A stretch of DNA of 7,925 nt, from assembly GCA_035634055.1 (NCBI GenBank), contig DASQDR010000076.1, positions 1 through 7,925 on the forward strand, in the 5' to 3' direction. Below, one piece after another: positions 6,326 to 7,925 of this stretch (the stretch's first letter is position 1; the number at the start of each line of letters is the position of its first letter). The notes under the pieces are model-generated. The model did no database searches, was not told where the DNA came from, and worked only from the letters and a program-made list of their open reading frames with translations. Origin of the DNA: JAICTV01 sp035634055 (GTDB taxonomy: Bacteria > Planctomycetota > Phycisphaerae > Tepidisphaerales > Tepidisphaeraceae). The translations under genes and the position numbers were made by a program.

Positions 6326-7471
6326 GTGCGTCTTGCCGAATTCATCAGCGCCAACGTCGAGCGCATTCTCGTGGAGTGGGAGTCGTTCGCCCGGAGCATC
6401 TGGCCGCCGGGCACGCCAGCCGAGCCGGTTGAGCTGCGCAACAGCGCCGAGCAGATCCTCCGCGCGGTCGTCGCCGACATGGCCACCGACCAAAGCGGCC
6501 ATGCGCAATCGGAGAAGTCCGCCGGCCGCGGCGCCCCCAGCGCCGCGAGCGAGCGCCTCGATCACGCGTCGCAGGTGCACGGCGCCGGCCGCGCCGGGTC
6601 CGGGCTGGTGCTGCGGGCGGTTGTCGCCGAACACCGCGCGCTGCGGGCGAGCGTCCTGCGCCTCTGGCGGGCGAGCCAGCCGCGCCCCGACACGCACGAC
6701 CTCGAGGATCTCACCCGCTTCAACGAGGCGATCGACCAGTCGCTCGCCCTGGCGGTCGAGGGCTACACGCGCCGCCTGGACGCGGCGCGGAAAATGTTCC
6801 TCGCGATCCTCGGCCACGACCTGCGCAACCCGCTCGCCGCCATCACCCTCACCGCCAAGGTGGCTGCGAAGAGTCTCCCCGACGCGGCCGAGCTGCGCGG
6901 GCAACTCTGGCAGATCACCACCAGCGCCACCGCGATCTCGCTGCTGGTCGCGGACCTGATCGACTTCACCAGCGTCACCATGGGGGTGAGCATGCCGGTG
7001 GCGCGGGCGCGGACCGACCTGCACGTGCTGTGCGACGAGGTCGCCCGCGAGGCGCGGGCCGCCCACCCGGACCGGACGGTGCGCCTTCAAGTGAGCGGCG
7101 ACCTCGCCGGCACGTGGGACGCCCACCGGTTGCGGCAACTGATCGCCAACCTGCTGGGCAACGCCCTCCAGCACGGCCCGCCCGACGGCCCGGTCGAGCT
7201 GGCGGCCGACGGCTCTGCCGCCGACGCCGTCGTCCTCACCGTCCACAACGCCGGCGAGCCGATCCCGGCGGACGTGCTGCCGACGATCTTCGACCCGCTC
7301 GTGCGCGGCCCGGTGACGGTCCAGCAGCGGCGCACGCCCGGCAGCATCGGCCTGGGGCTGTACATCGTCCGCGAGATCGCCACCGCCCACGGCGGAACCG
7401 CCGACATCACCTCGACCGCCACCGCCGGCACCACCGCCACCGTCCGCCTCCCGCGCCACGCGCGGCGGTAA
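6326..7471 (+). CDS. Soluble sensor histidine kinase with RsbRD_N-like N-terminal domain
   Basis: A 381-residue cytoplasmic kinase with no signal peptide or membrane segment. Residues about 4-135 are helical and resemble the RsbRD_N sensory domain (LAEFISANVERILVEWESFA; EQILRAVVADM; VVAEHRALRASVLRLW), interrupted by an Ala/Gly/Ser-rich insert. A HisKA dimerisation domain follows, with phospho-acceptor His164 in ILGHDLRNPLAAI. The HATPase_c domain shows N-box Asn279 (NLLGNALQHG), a G1 region VHNAGEPI (306-313) with Asn308 where many kinases have Asp, the F box IFDPLVRG, and G2 GSIGLGLYIV around 339-348. GTG 6326 has GAGGG six bases upstream, and an in-frame TGA at 6320-6322 prevents a longer start. 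Its natural partner is probably the single-domain regulator just upstream. The signal is unknown; RsbRD_N domains are known from stress-response partner-switching proteins, which suggests but does not prove a role in general stress signalling. Confidence 0.93.
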   Translation: MRLAEFISANVERILVEWESFARSIWPPGTPAEPVELRNSAEQILRAVVADMATDQSGHAQSEKSAGRGAPSAASERLDHASQVHGAGRAGSGLVLRAVVAEHRALRASVLRLWRASQPRPDTHDLEDLTRFNEAIDQSLALAVEGYTRRLDAARKMFLAILGHDLRNPLAAITLTAKVAAKSLPDAAELRGQLWQITTSATAISLLVADLIDFTSVTMGVSMPVARARTDLHVLCDEVAREARAAHPDRTVRLQVSGDLAGTWDAHRLRQLIANLLGNALQHGPPDGPVELAADGSAADAVVLTVHNAGEPIPADVLPTIFDPLVRGPVTVQQRRTPGSIGLGLYIVREIATAHGGTADITSTATAGTTATVRLPRHARR

Positions 7472-7925
7472 GCCAAGCGGGACGGCGCGACCTTTCCTTG
7501 GCGGCGGCGGCCATCGATCGCCTGAGGCGCCGGCACGAGAAGCCCGCGACGCCGACGACTCCGTCCGCCTGAACCGCGCGCGCTGTTCATGCGAGCCGCG
7601 CCGCGACGCGCGTTTCTTCCGCGGGCGCACCCGCTCGGGCGCACCCGGTCGGGCGCCGTTCAATTCTGTCTGGTGAAACGGAGGGTAAGGGACAGGGTTC
7701 GACCGCTGCGTCTCATCTCGCCTGCATCCGGCGGTTCTTCAAGGGCAATCCGACCAGGACGTGATCGCTCGCCTGGAGGAGGTGAGATTCGAACTGCTCA
7801 AAGGACAAGGTGGCGGTGAATGACCACCTCCAGGGTATCCCCAAACCCCTCCCCACACGGGGGAACCCCTCACGTGGTCGTTGCACGTTGTCCCTCAACG
7901 ATTTCGGTCGCTTTCGAGGCTCTTC
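7472..7925. other. 454-nt stretch with no supportable gene
   Basis: No reading frame here has both a credible start and the strong third-position G/C bias of the real genes. From 7820 to the edge, the frames opening at ATG 7820 and GTG 7816 have only about 60-65% G/C at third positions. A 6-bp inverted repeat (GCCAAG 7472-7477, CTTGGC 7497-7502) follows the kinase stop codon but lacks a T-run. A start of a gene running past the right edge cannot be excluded. Confidence 0.6.
7623..7656. repeat. 14-bp tandem repeat, about 2.4 copies
   Basis: Units GGGCGCACCCGCTC (7623-7636) and GGGCGCACCCGGTC (7637-7650) differ at one base and are followed by a partial third, GGGCGC (7651-7656). It is non-coding, downstream of the kinase. 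Confidence 0.75.

Noticed and set aside
6167..7663. A 498-residue minus-strand open frame across the kinase
   Set aside because: It mirrors the kinase, whose HisKA and HATPase motifs are unmistakable, and its own translation is low-complexity Arg/Gly/Ala/Val.
7775..7795. GGTGAGATTCGAACTG, which resembles a tRNA T-loop
   Set aside because: The flanking bases do not form the five-pair T-stem, and no acceptor or anticodon arm is found on either strand.
7689..7823. Short plus-strand frame ending in a TGA that overlaps ATG 7820 (ATGA)
   Set aside because: The junction resembles operon coupling, but the frame has no ATG or good GTG start near a ribosome site, and the downstream frame lacks the third-position G/C bias of the real genes.

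Overview
The window is about 7.9 kb of very GC-rich bacterial DNA with strong G/C bias at third codon positions. An inner-membrane RND efflux pump points to a Gram-negative, double-membraned host. The phylum cannot be fixed from the sequence; Planctomycetota (Phycisphaerae-like), Gemmatimonadota or a high-GC proteobacterium would all fit. Five complete protein genes are supported, and three of them (RND pump, response regulator, histidine kinase) use GTG starts.

Layout: (1) 19-3255 (+), a complete AcrB/MexB-type RND permease. Its GTG start overlaps the TGA of what is probably an upstream gene (GTGA), perhaps the membrane-fusion partner lying outside the window. (2) 3330-4391 (+), a zinc-dependent YahK/cinnamyl-alcohol-dehydrogenase-type aldehyde reductase with a good ribosome binding site, 74 nt after the pump. 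(3) 4392-4732, a gene-free stretch with a 98-nt GTGC-rich tract, a REP-like hairpin, and a clear intrinsic terminator serving the leftward gene. (4) 4733-5455 (-), a four-helix membrane protein of unknown function with a His-rich tail. (5) 5456-5739, a divergent intergenic region crowded with inverted repeats. (6) 5740-6102 (+), a single-domain CheY-like response regulator. (7) 6103-6325, a spacer with a 35-bp exact direct repeat and a hairpin. (8) 6326-7471 (+), a soluble histidine kinase with an RsbRD_N-like sensory domain. (9) 7472-7925, no supportable gene, only a short tandem repeat.

How the genes may work together: the receiver protein and the histidine kinase lie on the same strand with only 223 nt between them and are a plausible two-component pair. 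The kinase has no membrane helix and the regulator has no DNA-binding domain, so any output must pass through a further protein. The pump and the reductase are codirectional and could share a transcript, which would fit detoxification of reactive or toxic small molecules, but nothing in the sequence proves this. I see no CRISPR array, transposase, tRNA or rRNA. The least explained material is non-coding: the nested hairpins in front of the membrane gene, the alternating GTGC tract beside a REP-like palindrome, and the 35-bp repeat between regulator and kinase.
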